Below, piece by piece: positions 12,607-22,859 of a DNA stretch of 64,000 bases. Position numbers and translations under genes: made by a program. The notes under the pieces are model-generated. The model made no database searches. It was not told the origin of the DNA and saw only the letters and a program-made list of their open reading frames with translations. Each line of letters starts with the position of its first letter. Within the stretch, counting starts at the first letter, position 1. The stretch is taken from positions 140,870,897-140,934,896 of the forward strand of contig NC_081407.1 in NCBI RefSeq assembly GCF_030272615.1, given 5' to 3'. This DNA is from Cryptomeria japonica (taxonomy: Eukaryota > Streptophyta > Pinopsida > Cupressales > Cupressaceae).

Positions 12607-13399
12607 TGTTAGGATTTAGGTACTATCAACCCTGTAGATCATTTAATTTATTATTTCTTAATATCTTTTATAATTTAACCAGAAGAGGTTAAACCATTTA
12701 ACCAACGGTGGTGAAAGAGACCATGTAAAGGCAAAGTTAATTTTATCGTTTGTCCTTGGGGAAAATGACAAAATAGCTAGGTGACGCCTTTTGTAAGCTT
12801 CTATTTTGAGGTAGTTGGATGCTTGTCAAGGGTTGTAAGAGAATCTATGATGGTTATGGTAGTCATTATCAATTTTATGAAAATATTTATGACAAAATCC
12901 TTATGTAGGTTCCCATGCATGAGAGATGCCTAATGATAATTGTAAGAGCATCTGTAAGAGGCTATGTTTGGGTGTTTTTGATTCATTTCAAGGAGATGCA
13001 CGTGAGTTTTTCCAGATGGTTTTGTAGCATTTTGTTTGGTGATACCATAATGGTATTCATCCTCACAAATCTCTGTAAATTGGGGCCTTAAGCTAGAGTT
13101 GTTCATTCGTTCTTGTTCGATTTCCAGGATTAAAAAGTGTTGTTGGATTTTGCAAAGGTCTACAAAAGAAGTGTATTGTTTTTGCAATCTTCATTCAATT
13201 AGTAATATACTTGCCTCTCTTTTTGTGGTGGATTCTCGAAAGGGTTCTTCATGTAAATCTGGTGTTTCATGTGCAATGGTTTTCTTGTTCTTGTTTTGGT
13301 TCTATAATCAATTTGACAAGGGTTAATATTAGTTTCAAATTTTCAATAATATTCATCTAAAGTTCATATTGAAAGATTTATTCGCCTTGTTTTATAAAA
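12607..13399 (+). repeat. 3' LTR of the copia element
   Basis: It starts TGTTAGGATTTAGGT right after the purine tract, and aligns along its length with 7694-8493 with many substitutions. The last bases read tataaaa where the 5' LTR has tacaaca, so the terminal CA has mutated. Confidence 0.9.
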
Positions 13400-13404
13400 T
13401 GGAT

Positions 13405-14574
13405 GGGTCAAAGTAGGAGACTTTTCTTCATGAAACCATCAATTTGGAGCACTTTTGGGGCCTCAAAAGTAGCAACACTTCAGTTGGATGCACAAGAAAA
13501 TTTGACCAAATAAGTTGATGCAACTCTTTCTTTCTCAATCACATGTCCTGTTGTTTATAGGTTGTTGCACACTATAAATTAAAGCATTAGGCTTGATTTT
13601 AAGGGAGTTCTTGTTGTTTTAGGCTTCTATTGTAATCTAAAAGCCAAATATTTTTAACCCTGTAATGGCATTGTAACTCAAGAGTTATTTTTCAGACTTG
13701 TACAAGCTATTGTAAACACATTTTTATCATTAAAATATTAATATTTTTGGCTTGATAAGAAGCTTTTTTTATTGTGTGTTGTCATATGATTGATGTATCT
13801 TCTTGTGATTTACAGTATAAAGATCCTTGAAACTATGCCTCATTAATAACACCTTTAGGCAGAAAATATGTGTTTTGTGCAAGTTATAGGATGTTTGGAT
13901 GATATTAACACTCAAAGTTGTGAAAAAGATAGTAAATATCATGACCTCCTTATGAAGTATCACTACATGAGCATATGGAAATTGTGGGTTGTGGATAAAC
14001 CAACATTATCATGCATTAGTTGTGTGTCTAAAACAATAGTATAGATTTGAAATTAATTTGGTGGATCACTCCAATAGAAATAGGTTCATTTCATGTTACT
14101 TTCTATCCCTTTTCCTCGTATGCAATAATAGTTAATCTAGTTTAGGTGATTGTAGCAACAAAATCATCCCTCTCTGAAGGTTGACCTCTAACTGTCGAAT
14201 CCCATACTTTGAGAGCTCTTCCCATGTTTCAATAGGTTGTTGAGTTAACATATCAACAAGGGTGCAAACTTCAGCAATAATTCTTCTTCTTCATCCCTTT
14301 GTTTATTAGTTCATCTCTTTGGATTGTCATTTTTAGATCTTCATGTATTATTGTTTCTTTTGATACGACCCTTCTTTAAAGAAAAATGCCTCAAAGTATG
14401 CCATGACCCTTAGCTCCATGAAGTGAAATGCATGGGTAGCCATGCCCAAACAATCCCTTGACTAGACTATTACATTCTCTTCTCAATGGACTATGCAATA
14501 ATCTTGGTGTTCTTGTGAATACATTTTCATATGTGCCTTCATCCTTTATCTTTTTAACACTTTTACATTCTTTC
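13405..14574. other. Intergenic, possible older LTR or coding remnant
   Basis: The first 90 bases continue an open frame that began before the copia insertion. The stretch 13560-13740 has a T-rich tail and words like an LTR end (aaccctgtaatggcattgta), but edges cannot be fixed. No gene is recognised. Confidence 0.35.
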
Positions 14575-15010
14575 TCTTACCCAAAATTATCATGTCTATG
14601 CTTGAGAGGCATCTACACCAAAAGTAACACCTTTACCAAAAGGTACCATGAACTGTAAAATAGATGCTTTGAAGGAAGAAAACATTAAACTTTGCTATGT
14701 TTTTTAGTTCTTCTATGAAATGTTGGATTTATGATAGTATTTATGATTGTTAGCTACCCTTGATAGACTAAAATGACCTTTCATATTTTCACAATAACGT
14801 CTTTTATGCCTAATTTATTTCATACCACTGCACTCATGCTCTTCATGGATGATTAGTGAAGTGATTTACTTATAAGGGTCATAGATGGCATTCTCTTTAA
14901 GAGCATATAAACTAAAATGAAAACAAACAAGGCATAGACTTCAAAATTGAAACATGTCTATAAACAAAACCACTATGTAACTTAGAACCATCAAAAACTA
15001 AGAGGGTTGT
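14575..15010 (+). repeat. Dispersed repeat, copy A
   Basis: The stretch from the ctcttaccca block through aacatgtctataaacaaaacca to the accatcaaaaacta block matches 41592-42655 closely at both ends. The other copy holds about 650 extra bases in the middle. It has no coding frame and its class is unknown. Confidence 0.75.
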
Positions 15011-15387
15011 TACTAACAAGCACAAAATGAACATGACTTACTCTTTATAGAAACATAAGGGTTTCAAAGTATGCAAACTTATAGACATGTCTCCTTTTGT
15101 AAGAAAACGTGTAGCCAACTTTATGACAATTTCCCCATAAACCAATTGATATTTCAAACATGCAAAGAATAAATAGCATACCCATCAAAGATGACACAAG
15201 ATATACCCTAGGAAAACCCTCATGAGGGAAAAACCCAGCCTCCAAAAGCATCCATCACCATGTATTATTCAACAATGCAACATTACAATACAATTGTGAA
15301 AGCTTCTGAAACCCAACCATCAACAAGACATCAAAAAGTACTCCATGTGAATAAGCATGTAACCACACATCCCATGCCATGCTTCTA

Positions 15388-16044
15388 ATAGCCCTTTACA
15401 ATGTTGTTTACACAATTTTTACTAAGTTGATTACTAATAGACTCGTCATGGCTCCACTCTTTAATTTCGAAGGAGCAAGGGGTTGTTTTGTTGGTAGACA
15501 TATCTTAGATGGGGTTGTGGTTGCAAAGGAGGCTATTCATTCCATGACAACATTCAAAGAGAAGGCTATGCTTATCAAGCTTGACATGGTCATGGCCTAT
15601 GATTATGTCAACTGGACCTTTCTGCATAAGGTTTTGAGATCTTTTAGGTTTAGTAGTGAATGGATCAATTGGGTTATGACTAGTGTTACCTCCTTTTTTT
15701 GTTCTTATGAAATATAAGCATTTTGAGTTCTTTAGTTCTTTATGGGGTCTTCGTCAAGGGGATCCTCTTTCTCCTTTTTTGTTTATTTTGATGGATGAAG
15801 GATTAGGGAGATTTTTGAAGTCTCGTGTGAGGGAAGGGTTAATTCAAGGCTAGATTTGGGGTGATAGAGTGTCTCCTCACTCTCACTTACAATTTGTGGA
15901 TGATATTGCTTTGATGGGTTTCACTAGAGTTAATGAGGCAGTCAATTTAAGAAGGGTGTTGGATATTTACTTGACGACCTCTAAGAAAAGGATCAATGAA
16001 GGCAAGTCCTCCATTTTCTTCTTCAATACTCCTGAGCCTATCTT
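15388..16044 (+). pseudogene. LINE (non-LTR) reverse transcriptase fragment
   Basis: The translation shows LINE reverse transcriptase blocks: GARGCFVGRHILDGVVVAKE, the catalytic-site-A block AMLIKLDMVMAYDYVNWTFL (about 15570-15630), then, after a frame change near 15700, [19 protein letters not shown] (about 15737-15795) and FVDDIALMG (about 15892-15920), which carries the catalytic DD. One in-frame TAG lies at about 15852. This is the L1-type plant LINE pattern. The endonuclease part and 3' end are missing, and the right side runs into a foldback repeat. It is inactive. Confidence 0.88.
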
Positions 16045-16115
16045 TAAAATCCTACTAATAGATGAGATTTATCTAGATGGCTCATCTAAAATCACACTAG
16101 CTAAAACTCTAGTAG
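16045..16115. repeat. Foldback repeat, copy A, left fragment
   Basis: The last bases before the copia element at 16116 (ggctcatctaaaatcacactagct ... ctctagtag, read in pieces) match 37960-37992 inside the second copy of the foldback repeat. The match resumes after the copia at 22371. The AGTAG at 16111-16115 is the copia target duplication. Confidence 0.8.
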
Positions 16116-16194
16116 TGTAAGAATTTGTCAAATATAGCCAAAATCTATAGCACAATGAATAGTACAAAAGAGAGACAATAGATTTGATAAGAAT

Positions 16195-17634
16195 TGATGC
16201 TTTGTAAAATACCCAAAGGTTAGACTAGAACCTGTGGTCGTATAACACACAAAAACACACAAGAAATCGTTAGTGTTATTCAACCAAGAACTAATCTAAG
16301 CAGGCATATCAAAAGAGATACTAAGATCATGCTAACATATTTAACAAATGATGTAAATATAAGAAGGCATCTCCAAATGCCTCTTAACATGTTCTTAGCT
16401 CCTTCTCCTTTGTTCCTCTCCTCTCCAAGTTCTAAAATAGTGTAGCTCTCAGCAGCTTTTTGCACTATGGATGCTTATGGAGATTCAAGATTGTAGATGA
16501 TCTCAAGTTTATGCTATGCAAGTGTAAAACAAACTAATTAAACATATTATGAAAAAGAACTAAGATTTATTTTAGTCCAAGATAACAATATATTAGTGAT
16601 TTATGCTAAATGCTCTCTAAAATTCACTATAGATTAAATGCATACAAGTTTTTAGGATTTTGGATTATGAAGAAATGGGCTCTATTTATAGGTAAAATGG
16701 AGCAATGGATGGTTGAGATTGAGCAATCTCACCAAGGGTCAAGATTGAATGATATTTAATCCATGTGATGGCTTTCAACCCAATCCCAGGATGACAAGTG
16801 TCAATGTGAGATAGGTTGAGAGGAGAGGGAATAAGCATTAAATGCTTGACATGACCTGGGAGTTAACTTGGGGGTTAGGGTCAAGGTTGGGTTGAGTGAA
16901 TAAATTCTTTATTCAAAGAATAAAAGCTTTTATCCAATGGATAAACTCTTGTGCAAAGGCAAAAGGGATAACCATGGTCAAAGCAATAAATGCTTGAGGA
17001 GACACATGAGTGCAAGTTGAATTAACCATAAATGGTTATGTAAGAGCCATTAATGGTCATGTAAGAGCCATTAGTGGTTTTGGAAGACTTTGGAGGTTAA
17101 ATTGTTGAACACACAAAGCATTAAATGTTTTTCAAAGACTTTGAAGTCTTTGAGAAGTGACTCCAAGTTGCTTAGGAATGTGACAATAATTAGGGGATGG
17201 ATTAGGCTAATTAGGAGGGGGTTAGAAGAATCTAGAAGGGGATTAGATTTGCAAGTGGGTTTGGTGGGTGAGGGAAAATAGGATTTTTATTTAAAATAAA
17301 TTAATTTATTTCAATAAATGTGTGCAAGTTGCATTTGTAGGAAAATGCAAGTGGGGGGGGGGGGATAAATGATTTAAATAAATGTTTTATTTAATTTATT
17401 TAAAAGAGGAAATAGGGGATTTAAATGAAATAGATATGATTTATTCATTTAATTGATTGTAAATTTGGTTGAATGAATGAATTAAAATAAATTGAATAAT
17501 TTATTTAATTAATAGGAGAATGTTTGAAGATGCATTAGTTAAATATTAATTTAATTAACTGATGGCTAGTGGATTTTTAATCAAATAAATAGGAAATATT
17601 CATTTAATTAAATGGACAGATTTATGTGACTACA
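16195..17634 (-). mobile_element. Solo LTR of the giant Tat/Ogre-type gypsy family
   Basis: Read on the minus strand this 1,440-bp unit matches the 1,438-bp LTR at 46977-48414 from its TGTAGTCAC start to its GCATCA end, including the TATAAATA box (16683-16690 here). It is flanked by AGAAT at 16190-16194 and 17635-17639. Only an LTR is present, so the internal part was lost by LTR-LTR recombination. It carries a 12- to 13-base G run near 17347. Confidence 0.93.
16280..16465 (-). other. LTR-internal open frame shared with the 5' LTR of the giant gypsy
   Basis: A 61-codon open frame starting MQKAAESYTILELGEERNKG lies in the R/U5 part of the solo LTR. The same frame, 61 codons and similar in sequence, is in the full element's LTR at 48157-48342. 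The C-terminal half is hydrophobic. Both copies lie downstream of the TATA box, so the frame would sit in the 5' leader of the transcript. Whether it is translated or only shared by descent is unknown. No family is recognised. Confidence 0.4.
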
Positions 17635-18005
17635 AGAATAAATTGCATTCTAATCAAGATGCAAATACTATCAGCTGGATCATTACATACAATGTAGATG
17701 AGCTTTCTTATAAAGGCAAGGCCATATAGATATGTGAGCACACAATCATGACATGTGGCTCAATGAGAAACAAGGGTAGGTAGGGGTAGGTAGGAGAAAT
17801 AAAAAAATATTCCGCAAGAGGTGGATCACCCACCGAAGGTGGAATGTAACAACAACATAAGACCACAAAAGATGGAATTTCTCCTACATACATTATCTCT
17901 ATGTGCATATTTCCCTATGTGTCTCATATCTAAACTACTATGAAATGCATTACCCTAAGTCAACTTAAGTAAAGTGTAATTATGAGACAAAATTTACACC
18001 AAACA

Positions 18006-18361
18006 GCCCCTTAAGTGCAACTTAGGGGAATGTAGACTCAAGCTAACAATGCAAGATGGGTCGTCCCGACTAAGAGGCCATGTTAGGTACCCATGTACAA
18101 ATGCAAATGCACACAAACCAATGTAATCTCTCACAAACAAAGAAAGAGAGAAAAACCTAATGGGAAAAAACTCCCCCCCAAAAAAAGAGAGATGAAAAAC
18201 ATACAAAAGAACTCTAAAAGAAATATGAGAAGGACAAAACTCCATGTGAGGAAAAAGCCCCCCCCATAAGAGAGAAGAAGAGAGACCAAGTAGCCCCCCC
18301 TCAAAGTAGAATCTACACCAATGGTAGAAGCTCAAAACTGAATGAATAAACTGCTCCATGA
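18006..18361 (-). other. 3' untranslated part of the pol-less copia, with G tracts
   Basis: Between the acidic frame and the polypurine tract, the element strand has several separate runs of 6-8 G (seen as C runs at about 18172, 18258 and 18293 on the plus strand). They look like extra copies of a polypurine tract. The open frame over this stretch is considered chance. Confidence 0.5.
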
Positions 18362-19110
18362 TCATTGAACAATGTTCCTCCACTTAGGAAGAAACAAAAC
18401 CAAAGGTGTATCCATGAAGTCTCCCCAATCATGAAGGGAAGATGTATAAAAAAGACTCAAGATGTAGGGAGTCTCTAAAAACTGCCCAAGTGTCTCCATG
18501 TTGATGCTGAAAATTTCCCCCTCCAAATCAGGTGTACTAATCCACACTACTGAAAAAGGCAATCCAAGATCTAGTGGAGATGAATGTAGAACAAGATCCA
18601 AAGACTCACATGTCTCCTCTAAGGATAAAGAGACCTCCTCCAAAAGTACATAAGAATCCACAATCATGTCAACCTCGAAAGAATGATCATGTAGAGAATG
18701 AACAAGAAGGTCAGAGTGTTCCCTTGCAATAATCAAAGAAGGATCATCTTCAACAAAGCTAAGATGAATGTCATTAATGATGTCTTCCAAATCTGCAATG
18801 TAGAAGTCCACAAACAAACTTGTAATGTCTATCAATTAGTCATCCCAAGGAACTGAAGCTGGAAGACAAGATATAACCTGTTGCACTAAATCACAAGAAG
18901 ACAAAACTATTGCAATATCTTCATCATCAAGTACAATAGTAGATGTGATATCAATAGGAGGAGATGAAATGCATGTCTCAAGCGTGAGGTCACATGTGAA
19001 AACACCCAAGTTTAAGTACCCAAAGTTCTCCTCAATATTTGAATCAACACAATAAGTGTGATGATCATGTGAAGAATCAACCTCATCAATAGGAACAAAA
19101 TTTGCAAAAG
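18362..19110 (-). pseudogene. Acidic reading frame replacing pol in the copia element
   Basis: Continuous with the end of the protease region on the minus strand is a frame of about 250 codons, broken once by TAA at 18836-18838. It is rich in D, E, S and L (for example DDEDIAIVLSSCDLVQQ and SLEETCESLDLVLHS) and poor in K/R. It has no HHCC, DDE or YVDD motif, so it is not integrase or reverse transcriptase. I do not recognise a family. It could be a sequence captured by a non-autonomous lineage or a fast-evolving element protein. That it stays nearly open argues for past coding use. Confidence 0.55.
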
Positions 19111-19442
19111 AATACAATTGAGATGCATGATCCACCACCCCTGTAGCAATAATAGCTCTACTCTCCAAGTCTAATGATAACTAAATCAGGTGTGAACTCC
19201 AAAGTTTTCCTTATTACCCCATGAGTGATCTAATAGATGGAAAGAAGGTTGTTTGTCAAATGGGGTACACACAACACTTCATTGAAGGAGTTATCCCCAA
19301 TGGCAATAGATCCTTTCTCAATCACATTCATATATGTATGATTTCCCATCAAAATTGGTGGCTTTATACAAGGCTCAAATGAAGAGAAGATAGATTGTGA
19401 AGATGCCATATGATGAGGTAAGCTCTTGAATCTAGAAGCCAT
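19111..19442 (-). pseudogene. Copia protease-region remnant, minus strand
   Basis: The C-terminal protease part is clear: NHTYMNVIEKGSIAIGDNS and VCVPHLTNNLLSIY-like words, then a TAG, a one-base frame change near 19177, and the usual downstream words TLEFTPDLVII and IIATGVVDHASQLYSF. The catalytic DSG part would lie upstream but is not clearly readable. In normal copia elements GAG-pre-integrase follows here; instead an acidic frame follows. Confidence 0.75.
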
Positions 19443-19489
19443 CTCCTTGAATTATGACTTTAAGTAGTACAAAGAGATTGTCCCTTACC

Positions 19490-20478
19490 TTTTGATTTCA
19501 AGGAAGGGGAAGGAGATGAATCCTTCTTCTTGTGAGAGAATAGTAAATCAATGTTGTTCTTCTTGAGGATGTTGGTCAACTCATCAATTTGCTTAGTGCG
19601 GCAATGATGCTCATCATGACCACTTTTCTTGCAATATGAACAAGAAATCCTCTCCTTATATGATTTTCCCTTAGGTGAGGATGGAAAATCCTTTTGTTGT
19701 GGTGAGGAAGATTGTGCTCTATCTTGTTGTGTCTTAGGCTTTAATTGCTTCTACTTCTTGTTGTAATCCTTTCCTCAATTCTCTTGATTAACCACCAAAT
19801 CCATGGACTTTGAAGGCTTGAGAATCCCCATGCTCAACAACTTTGACTGCTCCAACATCAACATCTCTGTGAATGCATCAAATGAAGTCATAGTGAAAGA
19901 ACTACCCACTATCAAGTGATGAGTTTGGAAGCTAGAAACAAATGCTACATATTCTGATGGAAGCTTTCCCAATAGATTGTAGACCAACTTGCATCATTCT
20001 TATCAATGCCACAATCCTTCAGCTTCGCTCTTAGCTCATTTGCCTTGGTAACATAATCTTGGATTGCATCAAAGTTCTTGAGATCCAACATGGTGAAATC
20101 ATTATCAAGTTGATAACCCCTAATCTCATCAATTTGGCCATACAATTTTCCCAAGACATCCCATGCATCCTTAACTGTTTTAGACTTGTCAATGTGAAAG
20201 ATGAGATCCTTTGATATATACTTCCTCAATGTTCCAATAGCCATAATACTTTTATTGAGCCATTCCATCTGAGCATTAGGATCAACTGGTGTAGTGATAG
20301 TTCCATCAATATAATGAATTAATCCTTTTTCCATTAGCTTACTCCATACATCAATTTTCCATGAAAGATAGTTATGTGGAGTTAAAAGTGGAAATTTAGG
20401 AGAACCCGTAGCAACAAAATGAAAGAACACAAATAAAAGAGAAGCACAATCACACGACACCTCCCCAATTTCACTCAA
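19490..20478 (-). pseudogene. Copia gag, minus strand, frame-broken
   Basis: The N-terminal 177 codons include the copia gag pattern LTPHNYLSWKIDVWSKLMEK, then ...KTVKDAWDVLGKLYGQ and DAIQDYVTKANELRAKLKDCG. A frame change near 19987 leads to LLGKLPSEYVAFVSSFQTHH, and further on to a zinc knuckle CSYCKKSGHDEHHC (about 19597-19640). This matches UBN2-type gag proteins that build the particle. It lies next to the protease and uses the same strand. The exact start codon is uncertain; the position after the leader suits 20478. Confidence 0.85.
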
Positions 20479-21905
20479 TCAAAGAGCCCTCCCCCAAAAT
20501 GATGATTTGACATTTTATACTTAGTGCGTGTACAATGGGCCACTTGCAAAAAATGGCAAAGTGGATTTCTGATTTCAACTTTACATCTACCTTAAATAGG
20601 CTCTAAGAGACTCCAACAAATATCGTAAGAGATCTAAGCTGAGATCCAAGAAAAATATAAGTACCATATATGCCAAAAATGACCAAATACTAAAAGTAGA
20701 ATTTTTACTCAAAATGGTAAAAATCAGATAGCACCATTTGAAAGTAGACGAAAAATGATACACTTTAAAAAAAAATGGCACCTAAAAAGGAGGTCATATG
20801 ACCCCGAACAAAGCCTCTGAAGTTGAAAAATTGAGGATTGGATAGTTGTGAAAAAATAAAAATAATGAAAAACCTATCCACCAAAACCAGAAAACACCAC
20901 CACTACTGCAGAGAGCACGAAAAATTAGTCCAAATAAAAAAAAAATTGTAGTGGGAAAGAAAGTCCTCAGCTCGAGATATCACCATTTGAAGTTCGCCTA
21001 TCAAACTCAAAATAAAAATGGAGAGGGGGTTGAAAATGAGCTGACATCAACATTATATCAACAGAGAATATTATTTGACTTGCAACATATTCCTTGTAGT
21101 GATAAAAAAATCCTCTTCCTTTTCCTTTAAAAATTTGATTAAAAAGTTTTCAATTTTTTTTTAAGAAATATGGAGGGCCCACGTGGGGCCTCCTCACCCC
21201 AAACTCCACATCCCACACATGTGGGTACCAATGTAGAGTCAAAAAATAAAATAAATGCAAATGATATGAAAGCATTGTGGAGATGAATGAAGCTCGATAG
21301 AGCAAGTAAACATGGCAATCACACCATCTAGCAATAAAGGAATGATTATGGCCTATCGACCCAAGTATTTCCCCACACGAGTTGGCAGTCAAGGATGCTA
21401 AAAAAAAGCTCCAGCCACAACAATGCAAAGTAGTGCATATGCAAGCAAACCAGCCAATGAATATGGATTGTCAAGTAGGGAAACCTCGGCCCGATCCAAC
21501 GACAATCACAGGCAACAATAAACTTTTTGTCCAAAACAGATAAATTTCCCCATAATAAATTTTGCTAGAACAATATAATTTGTCACAATTATTAAATTTT
21601 GTAAAAATACAAAATTTTCTTGGATCTACAAAACTTATACAGAAAATAAACAATAATTGAAAAACAAATTCTGCAAACTGTTGTTGGGAAGGGGACAAAT
21701 GGTCCTCCGACTAAAAAAAAAATTTCCTACAAAAAAACTTTTACCCGAACATGGGCGTATTTGTAGTCAAAATTCATGGAAATGGCCTCTTAGACTTAAT
21801 GGTGAGGTCAAAATTTTCATAGGATGCCCTCAAAATGTGCAGCTCCTCAGATATGAAAAATGAATGCTCCAAAATGTCTCCAAATAGAATGCTCAATGAA
21901 GCCCC
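20479..21905 (-). other. 5' leader of the pol-less copia
   Basis: Untranslated region between primer site and gag. The frames seen on both strands are short and not family-like. It is unusually long (about 1.4 kb) for a copia leader. Confidence 0.5.
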
Positions 21906-21907
21906 AA

Positions 21908-21921
21908 TGGTTTTGATACCA
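21908..21921 (-). other. Primer binding site of the pol-less copia
   Basis: On the minus strand, directly after the LTR end, the sequence reads TGGTATCAAAACCA. The first eight bases match the copia initiator-tRNA primer site TGGTATCAGAGC. Confidence 0.85.
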
Positions 21922-22365
21922 TGTAAGAATTTGTCAAATATAGCCAAGATCTAGAGCATAGGGAATAGTACAAAAGGGAAACAATAGATTTGATAAGAAT
22001 AAATTGTATTCTAAACAAAATTCAAATACTATCAACTGGATCAATACATACAATGTAGATGAACTTGCTTATAAAGGCAAGGCCATATGGATATGTGAGC
22101 ACACAATCATGACATGTGGCTCAATGAGAAACAAGGGTAGGTAGTGGTAGGTAGGAGAAATAAAAAAATATTCCACAAAAGGTGGGTGATCCACCGAAGG
22201 TGGAATGTAACAACAAGATAAGACCATAAAAGGTGGAATTTTTCCTACAGACATCATCCCTATGTGCATACTTCCCTAAGTATTTCATATTCAAACTACT
22301 ATGAAATGTATTACCTTAAGTCAACTTAAGTAAAGTGTAATTATGAGACATAATTTAAACCAACA
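21922..22365 (-). repeat. 5' LTR of the pol-less copia
   Basis: 444 bp, TG...CA on the minus strand, flanked on the right by AGTAG (22366-22370), the duplicate of 16111-16115. Confidence 0.93.
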
Positions 22366-22370
22366 AGTAG

Positions 22371-22859
22371 TAATATCCATCTATTAGTTTGTAGGACCCA
22401 CCTAATAGTGTGATTTCACATGAGCCACTTAATCGACTCATCTCAAATCACACTAGCTTCTCCAGAAAGACTAGTGTGATTTCAGATGAGCCACCTAATA
22501 GTGTGATTTCACATGAGCCACTTAGTCAGCTCATCTCAAATCACACTAGCTTCTCCAATAAGAGTAGTGCGATTTCAGATGAGCCACCTAGGTGGCTAGG
22601 TGGCTCATATGAAATCACAATAATAGGTGAGTCTTGCACGCTAATAGATGGGTCCTACTAGAGAAGTTAGTATCATTTCACATGAGCCAACTAGATGGTT
22701 TATCTGAAATTACATGAGCAAACTAGATAGTTTATCTAAAATCACACTAATAGGCAAAATCTTAGGTGGTTTATTTGAAATCTACTAATAGATGAGTCCT
22801 ATTAGTGTATCTCAAATGAACCACCTAAACAAATCAAATCTTAGAACATACAGTTTAAA
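22371..22859. repeat. Foldback repeat, copy A, main part
   Basis: It is made of many near-copies, in both orientations, of a unit of the type GATGAGCCACCTAGG and AATCACACTAATAG. Near 22585-22607 is a palindromic centre (gccacctaggtggctaggtggc). The right end (accacctaaacaaatc...tttaaa) corresponds to the inverse of the left arm seen in copy B at 37719-38430. No coding frame. It looks like a foldback or MITE-type DNA element. Confidence 0.8.

Larger units (their letters stand above)
7694..13399 (+). mobile_element. Full-length degenerate Ty1/copia retrotransposon
   Basis: The element is bounded by two LTRs of about 800 and 793 bp that start TGTTAGGATTTAGGT. Inside are a methionine-initiator-type primer site, gag, protease, integrase, reverse transcriptase and RNase H remnants in the copia order, and a purine tract (aagtgggagaa) before the right LTR. 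The target duplication is TGGAT (7689-7693 and 13400-13404), with AA-type identity reaching one or two bases further. The LTRs differ at many positions and the polyprotein has numerous stops and frame breaks, so the insertion is old and cannot move by itself. Confidence 0.93.
16116..18005 (-). repeat. 3' LTR of the pol-less copia (split by a solo LTR)
   Basis: On the plus strand it begins tgtaagaatttgtcaaa and ends ccaaaca, i.e. TG...CA on the element's strand. The two parts (16116-16194 and 17640-18005) together align end to end with 21922-22365. The gap is exactly a solo gypsy LTR with its 5-bp duplication. Confidence 0.92.
16116..22365 (-). mobile_element. Ty1/copia element lacking pol, minus strand
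   Basis: The element reads on the minus strand. Its LTRs are about 444 bp (right, 21922-22365) and 445 bp (left, 16116-16194 plus 17640-18005 after removing a nested solo LTR). The primer site lies next to the right LTR and a purine tract (ttaaggggc) next to the left LTR. The target duplication is AGTAG on both sides (16111-16115 and 22366-22370). The 3.9-kb interior has gag and protease but no integrase, reverse transcriptase or RNase H; an acidic reading frame takes their place. It would need another element's pol to move. Confidence 0.93.

Noticed and set aside
17994-18383. 129-codon minus-strand frame
   Set aside because: It covers the 3' untranslated part with G tracts and the polypurine tract of the pol-less copia, and is not family-like.
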